Source: UBA1431 sp049324235 (GTDB taxonomy: Bacteria; Bacillota; Clostridia; Christensenellales; UBA1431). From it: 64,000 bases of DNA. The stretch spans positions 21,734 to 85,733 of the forward strand of contig JBMOLJ010000033.1 in assembly GCA_049324235.1 (NCBI GenBank), written 5' to 3'. Below are positions 25,600-33,973 of the stretch, piece by piece. The position numbers and the translations under genes are program-made. The notes under the pieces were generated by a model. It was not told the DNA's origin and ran no database searches. It saw nothing but the letters and a program-made list of their open reading frames with translations. How positions within the stretch are numbered: the first letter of the stretch is position 1; the number at the start of each line of letters is the position of its first letter.

Positions 25600-26058
25600 T
25601 CATACCAGGCCGGAAAAACCGTTCTGGCGCAGGGCTTCGTATACGACGACCGCAACCGAATTAGCCAGATTCAGGCTGCGCGCCCCGCTCTTCATTGGTA
25701 TGCGTAAACATTTATCATAAAAGCGCCGGATGATTGCTTCATCCAACCCTTTAGTTTCGCTTCCGAAAACGAGATAATCGCCTTTGTGATAGCGCACCGC
25801 GTCATAGGCCCTGCCCGCGCGCGTGCTCAGAAAATAGAAGTTTTTTCCGGCGCCTTCCTGCAGCACGGATTCAAAATCATCGTAATAAAAGATGGGCGTC
25901 ATATGCCAGTAATCCAGTCCCGCGCGCTTCAAATGCCTGTCTTGGACACTGAAACCCATGGGAAGAACGATGTGCAGAGAAGACCCCGTCGCCGCGCAGG
26001 TGCGCGCGATATTCCCGGTATTCTGGGGTATTTCGGGATTGCACAGTACGATGTTCAT
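25600..26058 (-). CDS. trmL: tRNA (cytidine/uridine-2'-O-)-methyltransferase TrmL
   Basis: A 152-residue SPOUT-class methyltransferase modifying the wobble position 34 of leucine tRNAs. It begins MNIVLCNPEIPQNTGNIARTCAATG and has the knot motifs DYLVFGSETKGLDE and MKSGARSLNLANSVAVVVYEALRQ. The start at 26058 was chosen on the family N terminus and GGAG four bases upstream. It has its own promoter at 26102-26130. Confidence 0.93.
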   Translation of the reverse strand: MNIVLCNPEIPQNTGNIARTCAATGSSLHIVLPMGFSVQDRHLKRAGLDYWHMTPIFYYDDFESVLQEGAGKNFYFLSTRAGRAYDAVRYHKGDYLVFGSETKGLDEAIIRRFYDKCLRIPMKSGARSLNLANSVAVVVYEALRQNGFSGLV

Positions 26059-26101
26059 AGGTCTCCAAATGTCCTTTAGAGTATTCGTGGCACCATTCAC
26101 A

Positions 26102-26130
26102 ATTTTAATATAGTTATAACATGATATCAA
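26102..26130 (-). promoter_or_regulatory. trmL promoter
   Basis: On the minus strand TTGATA (26130-26125), 17 bases, TAAAAT (26107-26102). The predicted leader is about 37 bases. The remainder of the 26059-26420 gap contains the terminator at 26222-26260 and otherwise no feature I can support. Confidence 0.6.
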
Positions 26131-26221
26131 CCGGAAATTAACGTATAAATAACGCCCATTTTACATAATCCGTACCGTTTCCACGCTTGTGTGACAGTTT
26201 TCAAATTCTCGGGCAGTACAC

Positions 26222-26260
26222 AAAAACCGCGGGAGCAATAACCGTTCCCGCGGTTTTTTA
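26222..26260. terminator. Bidirectional terminator after the DUF2752 gene
   Basis: Eleven-base arms AAACCGCGGGA and TCCCGCGGTTT flank an 11-base loop and are bordered by A and T runs. On the minus strand it could end the operon beginning with the dispanin-like genes. Confidence 0.75.
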
Positions 26261-26420
26261 CATATCAGACCATATGTATCTATTATTCGTTTCCCTTCCC
26301 GGGATTCCAAATTAGGTTTCCATTTCCTGCGCAATACCGCGCGCCTGAAAAACTGCGCGGCAATATCGGTTACCCCGGTATTCCATGCTCCTGCCGCGTT
26401 TTTTGTATGATTGTATCGTT

Positions 26421-26846
26421 TTATGCAAGCGCGCCCAGCGGCGCAAGGAGTGTGAACGGGAAGACGGGAATGTTTCTGAGTACCCAGAATGCGGCGATAG
26501 CCCAAAGCAGGGAGCGCGTCACAGTCAGGCGGTCAATTCTCGAAACAAGGCTCCGGCCCCGCGGAAACCTCTGCATAACCCATGCCGCACTCAGGCAGGG
26601 CAGTACGATGAAGCCCAGGGGATTGCACGCAAACGCTGTACCGATGCGCAGATGCACGAGATGATAGATAAGCCGGAACATGCCGCAGCCGGGGCAATAC
26701 AGGCCGGTCGCCGCATGAAAAATGCAGGGTACAAACGGCCCGGGCTGCACTTCGTCCAATAACGCCATGTATACAAGGGCGGCGGCCAGAGCCGCCGCCA
26801 GAACAGCGTATACAGCATATCGGATGATTTTTCTGCGGTTTTTCAT
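26421..26846 (-). CDS. DUF2752 family membrane protein
   Basis: A 141-residue protein with three to four hydrophobic segments and the DUF2752 signature CPGCGMFR followed by a conserved NPL (FACNPLGFIVLP). The ATG at 26846 is seven bases after GGTGGG; a GTG at 26858 would overlap that site. It lies downstream of a gene for a zinc-ribbon/dispanin protein, and DUF2752 genes are often found beside CD225 genes. No biochemical function is known. Confidence 0.85.
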   Translation of the reverse strand: MKNRRKIIRYAVYAVLAAALAAALVYMALLDEVQPGPFVPCIFHAATGLYCPGCGMFRLIYHLVHLRIGTAFACNPLGFIVLPCLSAAWVMQRFPRGRSLVSRIDRLTVTRSLLWAIAAFWVLRNIPVFPFTLLAPLGALA

Positions 26847-26929
26847 CACTTTTCCCACCGGTTGTCAATTGCCTGCAAACCGGAAAACGTTTCGTTAATG
26901 TTTGCTTTTACAGATGAATCCTCGGAGGG

Positions 26930-27334
26930 TTAATAACGATAATTGTGCCACCAGTTCATAAACCCTATACCGAACACCACGCCCAGGATTATCGAGAGCA
27001 CGATAAGAATTCCGCCGACGATAAGTCCGATCATACTGTAAGTTTTTGCTTTTTCGGAAAACATTTTCGCGCTTTCGAAGTCGCCCAGCTTAATGAACTG
27101 GTCCACCTTCAGGGACTGCACCAGTCCGGCGATACCGAAAGGCAGGCAAAGAAAAATTGCGATAATGGACAGCGCCAGATGGTTGGATATCGTCGCGTAC
27201 GCCTGTGCGATCTGGGACTGGTTTGCCTGGGGCGGCGCCTGCGTATCCTGTCCGTTCTGGCCTACACTTCGGCCGCAATACATGCAGTGGTTCGCGTCAT
27301 CCGGCAATTGCTTGCCACACTGTGGACAAAACAT
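26930..27334 (-). CDS. Zinc-ribbon, dispanin (CD225)-like membrane protein 1
   Basis: The 134-residue protein starts MFCPQCGKQLPDDANHCMYCG, a four-cysteine zinc ribbon, then a linker rich in Gln/Pro and two membrane helices. The first helix region, SIIAIFLCLPFGIAGLVQSLKVDQF, has the proline-glycine signature of the CD225/dispanin family. The second ATG of the frame (27334) was preferred because GGAGG is eight bases upstream. It is one of three tandem paralogues. Bacterial CD225 proteins lack an established role. Confidence 0.85.
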   Translation of the reverse strand: MFCPQCGKQLPDDANHCMYCGRSVGQNGQDTQAPPQANQSQIAQAYATISNHLALSIIAIFLCLPFGIAGLVQSLKVDQFIKLGDFESAKMFSEKAKTYSMIGLIVGGILIVLSIILGVVFGIGFMNWWHNYRY

Positions 27335-27361
27335 CTTCAATACCTCCATGATTTATTAAGG

Positions 27362-27733
27362 TCAGTGTATATTAATATAAGGAATTATGGGTATGCAGCA
27401 TATCAGGCATATGATTGCGATGATTACCGGGATGGCGATCAGCGCGCCCAGCACGATCAGCCCGATGATGTCCATCTGTCTTGCCTTATCCGAAGCGATC
27501 CGTGCGGCTTCCTCGTTGCCCTGCAAAAGAAATTCGTCCACCCTCAGCGAATAGATAAGGCCCGCGATCCCGAAAGGGAGGCAGAGAAAAATCATGATGA
27601 TCGAAAAAGCCAGATAATTGGGTACGGTCTTCGTATGCGGGTACGCTCTTTTTGCATAACGCAGATCGTGTCCGCATTCCTTGCAATAATTATAGTCGTC
27701 GGGATTTTCGCGCCCGCATTTTGAACAATACAT
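27362..27733 (-). CDS. Zinc-ribbon, dispanin (CD225)-like membrane protein 2
   Basis: A 123-residue paralogue of its neighbour: zinc ribbon MYCSKCGRENPDDYNYCKECG, then NYLAFSIIMIFLCLPFGIAGLIYSLRVDEFL and a second membrane helix. The start at 27733 matches the ribbon and follows GGAAGG. The conserved short loop after helix one (ARIASDKARQ) matches the AKMFSEKAK loop of copy 1. Membrane location is clear; function is unknown. Confidence 0.85.
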   Translation of the reverse strand: MYCSKCGRENPDDYNYCKECGHDLRYAKRAYPHTKTVPNYLAFSIIMIFLCLPFGIAGLIYSLRVDEFLLQGNEEAARIASDKARQMDIIGLIVLGALIAIPVIIAIICLICCIPIIPYINIH

Positions 27734-27818
27734 AAAAACACCTTCCAGATATCGTACCGGTTCAGCCGGGCAAACAAACGGCCGTGCAATCTTCGTATTC
27801 ATTTTACTAATAAAGTTG

Positions 27819-28070
27819 TTATTTTACAACCAGCATGACCACCAACATGAACAAAAAATAGGCTGCCGCAGCGACAGCCATGATCACAAGGCCGAGTATG
27901 TTGATTTTGCGTGCCTTAAACGAGGCTTCGTATGCAGCAGGGTAATCCTGCTGCATCACGTACCGCTCGACGCGTACAGAATAAACCAGCGCCGCCGCGC
28001 CCATGGGCAGGCAGATCACCAGCATGAGTACCGAGAACCACAGATAGTTCGGAATCTTCACTTTTCGCAC
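27819..28070 (-). CDS. Dispanin (CD225)-like membrane protein 3, lacking zinc ribbon
   Basis: An 83-residue paralogue with two membrane helices (NYLWFSVLMLVICLPMGAAALVYSVRVERY and the C-terminal helix) but no cysteine ribbon. The listed start is the GTG at 28070, which has only a poor ribosome site. A strong AGGAGG at 28096-28101 is seven bases before an in-frame ATT at 28088, so a non-canonical ATT start adding six residues is possible. It is the first gene of the three. Confidence 0.75.
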   Translation of the reverse strand: MRKVKIPNYLWFSVLMLVICLPMGAAALVYSVRVERYVMQQDYPAAYEASFKARKINILGLVIMAVAAAAYFLFMLVVMLVVK

Positions 28071-28151
28071 GAACCCCGCGTCAGGAATGTTTCTTCCTCC
28101 TCATTAAGGCCCAAGACTATCCGGTAAGCGTTTACTGTGCAGCGCCACCGT

Positions 28152-29324
28152 CTAAATCTCCTGCAGATATGCACGGATACGTTTCAACGCCTCGTTGATG
28201 TTATCCAGGGAGGTCGCGTACGAGCAGCGCATAAAGCTGTTCGAATTGCCGAAGGCTGTCGACGGCACGCAGGCAACCTTTTGCGATTTTATAAGCCCTT
28301 CGCAGAACCGGTCGGCGGTCATACCCGTCTTTTCCACGCAGGGATAGGCATAAAACGCGCCCATCGGCTCGAAACAGGACAGTCCCATATCCCTGAATCC
28401 GTCAACGATCACCCTGCGCCTGCGGTTATACTCCCTGCGCATTCTCTCCACGTCGGCGAAATTGTTCTCAAAACCGGCCCGCAGCGCCTCGACCCCCGCC
28501 GCCTGGCTCATGATCGGCGCGCACAGCATTGTGAACTGGTGGATCTTGAGCATCGCGTTTAACAGCTCAGTCGGCGCGCAGATATAGCCCAGGCGCCAGC
28601 CCGTCATCGCAAACGCCTTGGAAAAGCCGTTGATGACGATGGTCCGGTCCCACATCCCGTCAAGCGACGCAATGCTGGTATGCTTCCCCTGGTACGTAAG
28701 CTCGGCATAGACCTCATCCGAAATCGCGATGATGTTCTTATCCGCAAGCAGCTCGGCAATGGGTTTCAGCTCGTTTTCAGTCATGATCGCACCGGTCGGG
28801 TTGTTAGGAAACGCTACGATAATGGCTTTGGTGCGGTCGTTTATAAGCGGTTTTACATTATCCACCGTGAATTTGAATTCATCCTCGTCGGACATCTGAA
28901 TGGGTACGGGTACGCCGCCTGCAAACAGGACTTTGGGCATGTAGGACACATAGCATGGCTCGGGGACAAGCACCTCGTCGCCCGGTTCGATGATCGCGCG
29001 CAAAGACAGGTCAATCGCCTCGCTCGCGCCGACGGTTACCATGATCTGCCCCGGCGTATAGCTCAGGTTGAACCGCTCGGACATATATTGTTCGATGAGT
29101 TCCCGGAGCTCTATCATACCGTGGTTGGATGTGTAGTGGGTGTGCCCGCGTTCGATGGAGTAGATTGCCGCCTCACGGATATTCCACGGCGTGACAAAGT
29201 CCGGCTCCCCCACGCCCAGGGATATCGCGTCCTTCATCTCGCTGGCCAGGTCAAAGAATTTGCGTATTCCCGAAGGAGGCACATCGGCTACCCGTTTTGA
29301 TATAATTTTACTGTAATCCATCAT
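28152..29324 (-). CDS. Class I/II PLP-dependent aminotransferase
   Basis: A 390-residue fold-type I aminotransferase of the aspartate/PatA type. Landmarks are GVGEPDFVTP near residue 37, FPNNPTGA, the PLP-lysine motif NGFSKAFAMTGWRLGY and the C-terminal arginine in MRCSYA. It transfers amino groups between an amino acid and 2-oxoacid; exact substrates cannot be assigned. It begins four bases after the stop of an Lrp-type regulator, a pairing widespread in Firmicutes, so the two form an operon and the regulator probably controls it. Confidence 0.93.
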   Translation of the reverse strand: MMDYSKIISKRVADVPPSGIRKFFDLASEMKDAISLGVGEPDFVTPWNIREAAIYSIERGHTHYTSNHGMIELRELIEQYMSERFNLSYTPGQIMVTVGASEAIDLSLRAIIEPGDEVLVPEPCYVSYMPKVLFAGGVPVPIQMSDEDEFKFTVDNVKPLINDRTKAIIVAFPNNPTGAIMTENELKPIAELLADKNIIAISDEVYAELTYQGKHTSIASLDGMWDRTIVINGFSKAFAMTGWRLGYICAPTELLNAMLKIHQFTMLCAPIMSQAAGVEALRAGFENNFADVERMRREYNRRRRVIVDGFRDMGLSCFEPMGAFYAYPCVEKTGMTADRFCEGLIKSQKVACVPSTAFGNSNSFMRCSYATSLDNINEALKRIRAYLQEI

Positions 29325-29328
29325 GGCG

Positions 29329-29823
29329 TTATGCCGTCACCACCAATCTATCATCCTTTTCATCATCAAGTATGATGACGCCGTCCTCTTTATATTTACG
29401 CAGCACAAAGCTTGTTGCCGTTGACAGCACGCCGTCGAGCACCGAGAGCTTCTCTGCAACGAACAGCGCGACCTGCCGCATATTCAGGCCTTCGACCAGT
29501 ACCATCAGGTCGTACGAGCCGGATACGAGATACACGCTGCGCACCTCAGAAAAACGGTAGATGCGTTTTGCCAGTGCGTCAAAGCCCTGCTCGCGCTGCG
29601 GCGTAACCCGTACTTCAATCAGCGCCTGCACCATATCCTTGTCAACCTTTTCCATGTTTATCACGGCATTATACTTGACGATGATATGGTCGCGTTCCAT
29701 CCGCCTGATCTCCTCGGCCACCTCCTGCGGGTCGGCCCCGATCATAACGGCTATCTGGTCTTCGTCTATCCGGCAATCCTGCCTAAGGATCTCCAGAATT
29801 TCCTTGGTGAGTTCCTTCGTCAT
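29329..29823 (-). CDS. Lrp/AsnC family transcriptional regulator
   Basis: The 164-residue protein has an N-terminal winged helix-turn-helix (LTKEILEILRQDCRIDEDQIAVMI) and a C-terminal RAM ligand-binding domain (VYLVSGSYDLMVLVEG). Such regulators respond to amino acids. The ATG at 29823 follows AAGGAGGGGG. It precedes and is probably cotranscribed with the aminotransferase gene. A promoter is at 29868-29896. Confidence 0.92.
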   Translation of the reverse strand: MTKELTKEILEILRQDCRIDEDQIAVMIGADPQEVAEEIRRMERDHIIVKYNAVINMEKVDKDMVQALIEVRVTPQREQGFDALAKRIYRFSEVRSVYLVSGSYDLMVLVEGLNMRQVALFVAEKLSVLDGVLSTATSFVLRKYKEDGVIILDDEKDDRLVVTA

Positions 29824-29867
29824 ATTCCCCCTCCTTACAACACGCCAAGCACAAATAATATCTTTGT

Positions 29868-29896
29868 ATTTTATCATTCAATCGCCCGGTGCGCAA
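29868..29896 (-). promoter_or_regulatory. Promoter of the Lrp-aminotransferase operon
   Basis: On the minus strand TTGCGC (29896-29891), a 17-base spacer and TAAAAT (29873-29868). Predicted leader about 38 bases. Confidence 0.55.
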
Positions 29897-29947
29897 CCTT
29901 ATAAACATTGGTCACACGGTTAAATTCTGTAGGGCAGTAAACCATAA

Positions 29948-30451
29948 TTGCTAGAAAAATCTTCCCTGCGCAAAGCGAACCCGAAAGCCCAGAACGTTAC
30001 GGGCGAGATCTACGGGCCGCCGGTCGCCGATCCAGCGTACGGAGAGGTCATACTCCGTTTCTCCTCTAAAAAGCTTGGAACGTTTGGTTCTCCTGTGATG
30101 GAGTTTGTCTATAACGCCTCAAAAGCGCCCAATGATCGTGTGATTGCGTCCGGAGAGTCTTATGTATATGCGCAAAAGCGCTTGGGCATAAAGGCGCAGA
30201 CGTATAAGCATATCCTTTCCCTTGACGGCAAGGAGCTAAAAGTAGAAGAGTTCCAGCCTTATAATCTGGCTCCTATGAACGGGAAAACATACGTGAACGG
30301 ACCTGACCCGGCGAAACCAACTCCTTCGCCCACGCCATCCGCGACTGCTAAGCCAACGACTAAACCGACAACGAAGCCAACCACTAAGCCTACACCTGCA
30401 ACTAAACCCTCGCCCACACCCTCAGCTACATTATCGCCATCACCAACATAA
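29948..30451 (+). pseudogene. 5'-truncated VanW-family tail (remnant)
   Basis: The 167-codon frame begins at a TTG right after an in-frame stop, without a ribosome site. It matches only the C-terminal end of VanW proteins: NVTGEIYGPP corresponds to the LTVQLYGPP region of the adjacent gene, then YNASK...TYKHILSLDGKEL resembles the TYKTYYKNGKQV region, and a Thr/Pro repeat linker closes it. The VanW catalytic-type core with GGGVCQ is missing. It opposes the three complete VanW genes. It could be a decayed gene or, less likely, a short secreted-tail gene. Confidence 0.65.
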
Positions 30452-30471
30452 ACACGAGCATGCTAACGACA

Positions 30472-30506
30472 AAACACCGGCAGACCGCATTGGTCAGCCG
30501 GTGTTT
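30472..30506. terminator. Bidirectional terminator between VanW remnant and VanW gene 1
   Basis: Ten-base arms AAACACCGGC and GCCGGTGTTT with an inner AGACC/GGTC pairing and T/A flanks. It serves both convergent reading directions. Confidence 0.8.
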
Positions 30507-30525
30507 TTATAGTGTGCAATTCTTT

Positions 30526-32076
30526 TTAAGGTGTTGGTGCAAGTGTCGGTTTGGGTGTTGCCGTTGGTTTTGTAGTCGGCTCTGTTGTGGGTTTGGGAGT
30601 TGGCGTCGGCTTTAGCGTGGGCGTTGGCGTGGGCGCCGAACCAACAATTGTAAGATAATTCACCGCATTATACTTGGAATGGAAGATGAGAATGCGCTCC
30701 CCCACCTGTTTGCCGTTTTTATAATAAGTTTTGTATGTGTCTGCCGTGCATCCGTTCTGTGAAGCATTGGTCTTATCTACTTCTTTATATCCCACGGGTT
30801 TGGTGGGATCCAGCTTTGTCAAATGCTTGGCATAGATCACGCTTGTTGTCACCTGCGTAATCTTCACCGTATACCCCTGTGGATGCGGCGGCCCGTACAG
30901 TTGCACGGTGAGTCTTGACCCGGTAGCAACGGCAACGACGTATACCGGACCGGAACGCGTATTCTCGAAACGGAAGTTTTTCCCGCCGGTGGAGATTGTC
31001 GCGTCCCTTCCGGGCGGAACATAATGCGATTTCAATGAATGGTTCCAGCGTTCCACGATTTTGAGGTCCGCTTCCATCACCGCATTGAACAGCGTGGTCG
31101 CGACCTGGCACACACCGCCGCCCGCCTCAAGCTGATACCGGTTTCCACCCGTGATTCCGTTGGCAGCCTTCCATCCGAGCTGATAGGTTCGCGGGCCCAG
31201 CGTTGCGTTCGTATCAAATATCTCACCAGGCTTTACAATGACCCCGTTTATCAAGCCAGCGGCTCTCCCGACATTATATTTTCGGTTTGAGCTGCTGTCG
31301 CCATAATACGTGGTAAAGCTCCCGATGAGCACTGCATTCTTTTGAAGTTCTTCGGCTGTAGTGCTCGGCTCGGTCTTTTGCGCCGTCATTTGAATGGCGG
31401 AAAAATCCTGACTCGCAAAACGGTCCTGCACCGTTTTCAAAAGCGCAGCGGCATCCACCACATACCCGGTCTTTCCCTCTTCAAACGTCGGTTTTCCGCT
31501 TGCATCCAAACCCTTGAAAGAAGGTTCTTTCGGCTCGGTGGTTGCTTCTTTTGCAAGAGCATTGACCTGTTCCTCAAGCGCTGCGGCGTCGGGGGTAAGC
31601 TTTATGGTATAATCGTAACCTTTGCCGTTTAATGTGTTGTTGACAGTGAGACGGCGCCAGTTACTTCCTGATTTATCCACAAGCATGGCTTCTTTGAGCA
31701 CGTTATCGATATCCGTCGTTATTTCCAGATTTGCCCCCGTCAGTTGCCATTGCTTTTCATCCAGCTGCAGTGTAAGCGCAAAAGTCTGCGCGGATGTGTT
31801 GTTCTGGCTCTCGACCTTATCTTTGGCCTGATCAGCCGTGAGTCCGCCCACATCCACGCCGTTTATGCGGATGTTGCTATGGAACACGCCCGTCTCCATG
31901 ATCTGCGCTGTCTGTTGATCGCTCAACGGCTGATCGACAAACGCCCAGACCGCGCCGCCTCCGAGAAGTAACGCCAGTACGCCCAATACTACAAGCAAAA
32001 TATTCTTCTTTTTTGAAAAAAACGGTTTTCCGTCCCCGGGCTTACCTTTCCGGTCCTGCGCATTGATTTCTGTCAT
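30526..32076 (-). CDS. VanW family protein 1, membrane anchored
   Basis: A 516-residue protein with a lysine-rich start, one membrane segment (about residues 27-48), a PG_binding_4-like region, the VanW domain with GGGVCQVATTLFNAV near residue 318 and NHSLKSHYVPPGRDATIS, and a C-terminal linker of repeated Thr/Pro/Lys. It would face the cell wall. VanW was named from vancomycin clusters but its activity is unknown. It is paralogous to the next two genes upstream. Confidence 0.9.
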   Translation of the reverse strand: MTEINAQDRKGKPGDGKPFFSKKKNILLVVLGVLALLLGGGAVWAFVDQPLSDQQTAQIMETGVFHSNIRINGVDVGGLTADQAKDKVESQNNTSAQTFALTLQLDEKQWQLTGANLEITTDIDNVLKEAMLVDKSGSNWRRLTVNNTLNGKGYDYTIKLTPDAAALEEQVNALAKEATTEPKEPSFKGLDASGKPTFEEGKTGYVVDAAALLKTVQDRFASQDFSAIQMTAQKTEPSTTAEELQKNAVLIGSFTTYYGDSSSNRKYNVGRAAGLINGVIVKPGEIFDTNATLGPRTYQLGWKAANGITGGNRYQLEAGGGVCQVATTLFNAVMEADLKIVERWNHSLKSHYVPPGRDATISTGGKNFRFENTRSGPVYVVAVATGSRLTVQLYGPPHPQGYTVKITQVTTSVIYAKHLTKLDPTKPVGYKEVDKTNASQNGCTADTYKTYYKNGKQVGERILIFHSKYNAVNYLTIVGSAPTPTPTLKPTPTPKPTTEPTTKPTATPKPTLAPTP

Positions 32077-32212
32077 AACACTTTTCCCTTATCCACATAA
32101 ATTTGCTCGTTTAAACAGCGAAAAAATATACCGCAGCCGCCACTGTCAAACTACGGCTCAGCGCCGGTATGCATGCAACTGCTGCCATTTTGGTTATACT
32201 TAACTTATACTG

Positions 32213-32237
32213 TTATAATATCCCTTTTATTATAACA
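32213..32237. repeat. Nine-base inverted repeat in the VanW 1-2 gap
   Basis: GTTATAATA and TATTATAAC flank the seven bases TCCCTTT. Each arm contains a TATAAT-like core, so it may also hold a -10 box. The 280-base gap 32077-32356 otherwise contains the terminator of VanW gene 2 (32294-32336). Confidence 0.5.
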
Positions 32238-32293
32238 TCCGGCCACCCTGCGCGCAACGTTGATATTCTATAATTCGAGCCATTTTGTCATCA

Positions 32294-32336
32294 CAAGAAA
32301 AGCACCGGTACAATGAATAACGCACCGATGCTTTAA
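32294..32336 (-). terminator. Intrinsic terminator of VanW gene 2
   Basis: On the minus strand AAAGCA and TGCTTT pair, extended by CGGT/ACCG, and are followed by a short T-rich tail (TTTTCTTG). It lies about 20 bases after the gene's stop. Confidence 0.6.
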
Positions 32337-32356
32337 TGTTATTTACAGGCGTTCCA

Positions 32357-33880
32357 TCATGACGTTGGCGCCGGCGTTGCCGGCGGCGGGGCTGTCGGTG
32401 CGGTTGTCGGCTTCGTTGTAGGTTTGGGCGTCTTGGCGGGACCGACGATAATCTTGGAGCGCACTGCCGGATAAGTGTCCGCATAGATCAGGATCGGCTG
32501 CCCGACCTGCTTGCCGTCCTTATAATAGGTTTTATACGTCCTCGATTTCTTGCCCACATGGTAAAGCGAGACCTCTTCCCTGTACCCTGCGGGTTTGGAT
32601 TTGTCTACGGTTACCAGCGCGGGCGCGGGGTAAAACGTGCTCACCAACTGGGATGTGATCTTGACGGTATATCCCTTGGGATGAGGCGGCCCGTACAGCT
32701 CCACAGTGATATTCTTACGCCCGTCAACCCGCATCGCGACATATACGGGTCCTGAACGGGTGTTTTTGAAACGGAAGTTGGGCCCGCCGGTGGAGATCGT
32801 CGCATCCTGGCCTATTTTTACATAGGTCGAGGGAAAAGAATGGTTTTTCCGCTCCACTACCTCGAGATCCGCGCGCAATACCGCGCCAAAAAGGGTTGTG
32901 GAAATCTGGCAAACGCCGCCTCCCGGCTGGACCTCGTAACGCGACCCGTCGACGATGCCGTTTGCGCCCTTCCACCCCAGCGCATACGTGCGCGGCCCGA
33001 GGAGCGCGTTGATGTCAAAAATCTCGCCCGGCTGCACGGCGGTGCCGTTCAGGATCCTGACGCCTTTTTCGATATTGAATTCCCTGTTTGAGTTGCTGTC
33101 ATAATTGGTCGTAAATGCGCCAATCAGCACCGTGTTCTCCCGGAGCTCCCTGGCCGTCATTTTCGGTTCGGTTTTATTTGCCGTTAGTTCAATAAGCGAA
33201 AAATCCTGACTCGCAAAACGGTCCTGCACCGTTTTCAAGAGCATCGCGGCATCCACAGTGTACCCTGCTTTCCCTTCGGCGAAAACGGGTTTTCCGCTTT
33301 TATCCACGCCCTGAAAAGCCGGTTCTTCAGCATCTGTGGAGGCGTCTGCGGCGACCCGGCCGGTCTGTTCTTTAAGTACCGCGGGGTCGGCGGTGAGCGT
33401 TACGGAATAATCGTGGCCTTTGCCGTTCAATGTGTTTTCCGTTGTCAGCCGGCGCCAGTAGCTTCCCGATTTTTCGAGCAGCATCGCCTCTTTGAGTATG
33501 TTATCGATATCCGAAGTTATTTTCAGCTCGGTGCCCGTAAGCTTCCATTTTTGGTTATTGAGTCGGAATTCAAGTTGATAAGTTGCCGTGGATGCATTTT
33601 TCGCCTGTTCTACTTTCTCCTTAGCTTGGGCGGCCGTGAGTCCGCCGATATCTACATGGTTTATGCGGATGTTATTGTGGAATACGCCCGTCTCCATGAG
33701 CTGGGCAACCTCTTCATCGCTCAGAGGCTGGTCGATTAAGGCCCAGACCGCAAGGCCCCCCAGGATAAGCAGCAGCGCACCCAGCACCACAAGCATGATA
33801 TTCTTCTTTTGTGAAAAAAACGTTTTCTTTTCCTCGGGCGCATTCGGTTGGCTGGTCACCTGCTCATTGTTCTCATCCAT
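32357..33880 (-). CDS. VanW family protein 2, membrane anchored
   Basis: This 507-residue paralogue has the same order of parts as copy 1: charged start, one membrane helix near residues 29-50 (NIMLVVLGALLLILGGLAVWALIDQPLSDE), PG_binding_4-like region, VanW domain with GGGVCQISTTLFGAV, and a Thr/Pro tail. Long identical stretches with copy 1, such as KTVQDRFASQDFS, indicate recent duplication. The ATG at 33880 (MDENNEQ) follows GGGAG by eight bases. Confidence 0.9.
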   Translation of the reverse strand: MDENNEQVTSQPNAPEEKKTFFSQKKNIMLVVLGALLLILGGLAVWALIDQPLSDEEVAQLMETGVFHNNIRINHVDIGGLTAAQAKEKVEQAKNASTATYQLEFRLNNQKWKLTGTELKITSDIDNILKEAMLLEKSGSYWRRLTTENTLNGKGHDYSVTLTADPAVLKEQTGRVAADASTDAEEPAFQGVDKSGKPVFAEGKAGYTVDAAMLLKTVQDRFASQDFSLIELTANKTEPKMTARELRENTVLIGAFTTNYDSNSNREFNIEKGVRILNGTAVQPGEIFDINALLGPRTYALGWKGANGIVDGSRYEVQPGGGVCQISTTLFGAVLRADLEVVERKNHSFPSTYVKIGQDATISTGGPNFRFKNTRSGPVYVAMRVDGRKNITVELYGPPHPKGYTVKITSQLVSTFYPAPALVTVDKSKPAGYREEVSLYHVGKKSRTYKTYYKDGKQVGQPILIYADTYPAVRSKIIVGPAKTPKPTTKPTTAPTAPPPATPAPTS

Positions 33881-33973
33881 AACACATTCTCCCACTTAAC
33901 AAATACGTATCATAAATCCTGAATCCGTCATAAAAATCATACACAACGCAGGAATTCATTGAAAGGCTTATGT

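Noticed and set aside
26161..26505. 114-codon minus-strand frame downstream of and overlapping the DUF2752 gene
   Set aside because: It crosses the strong terminator at 26222-26260, has no ribosome site and an implausible composition.
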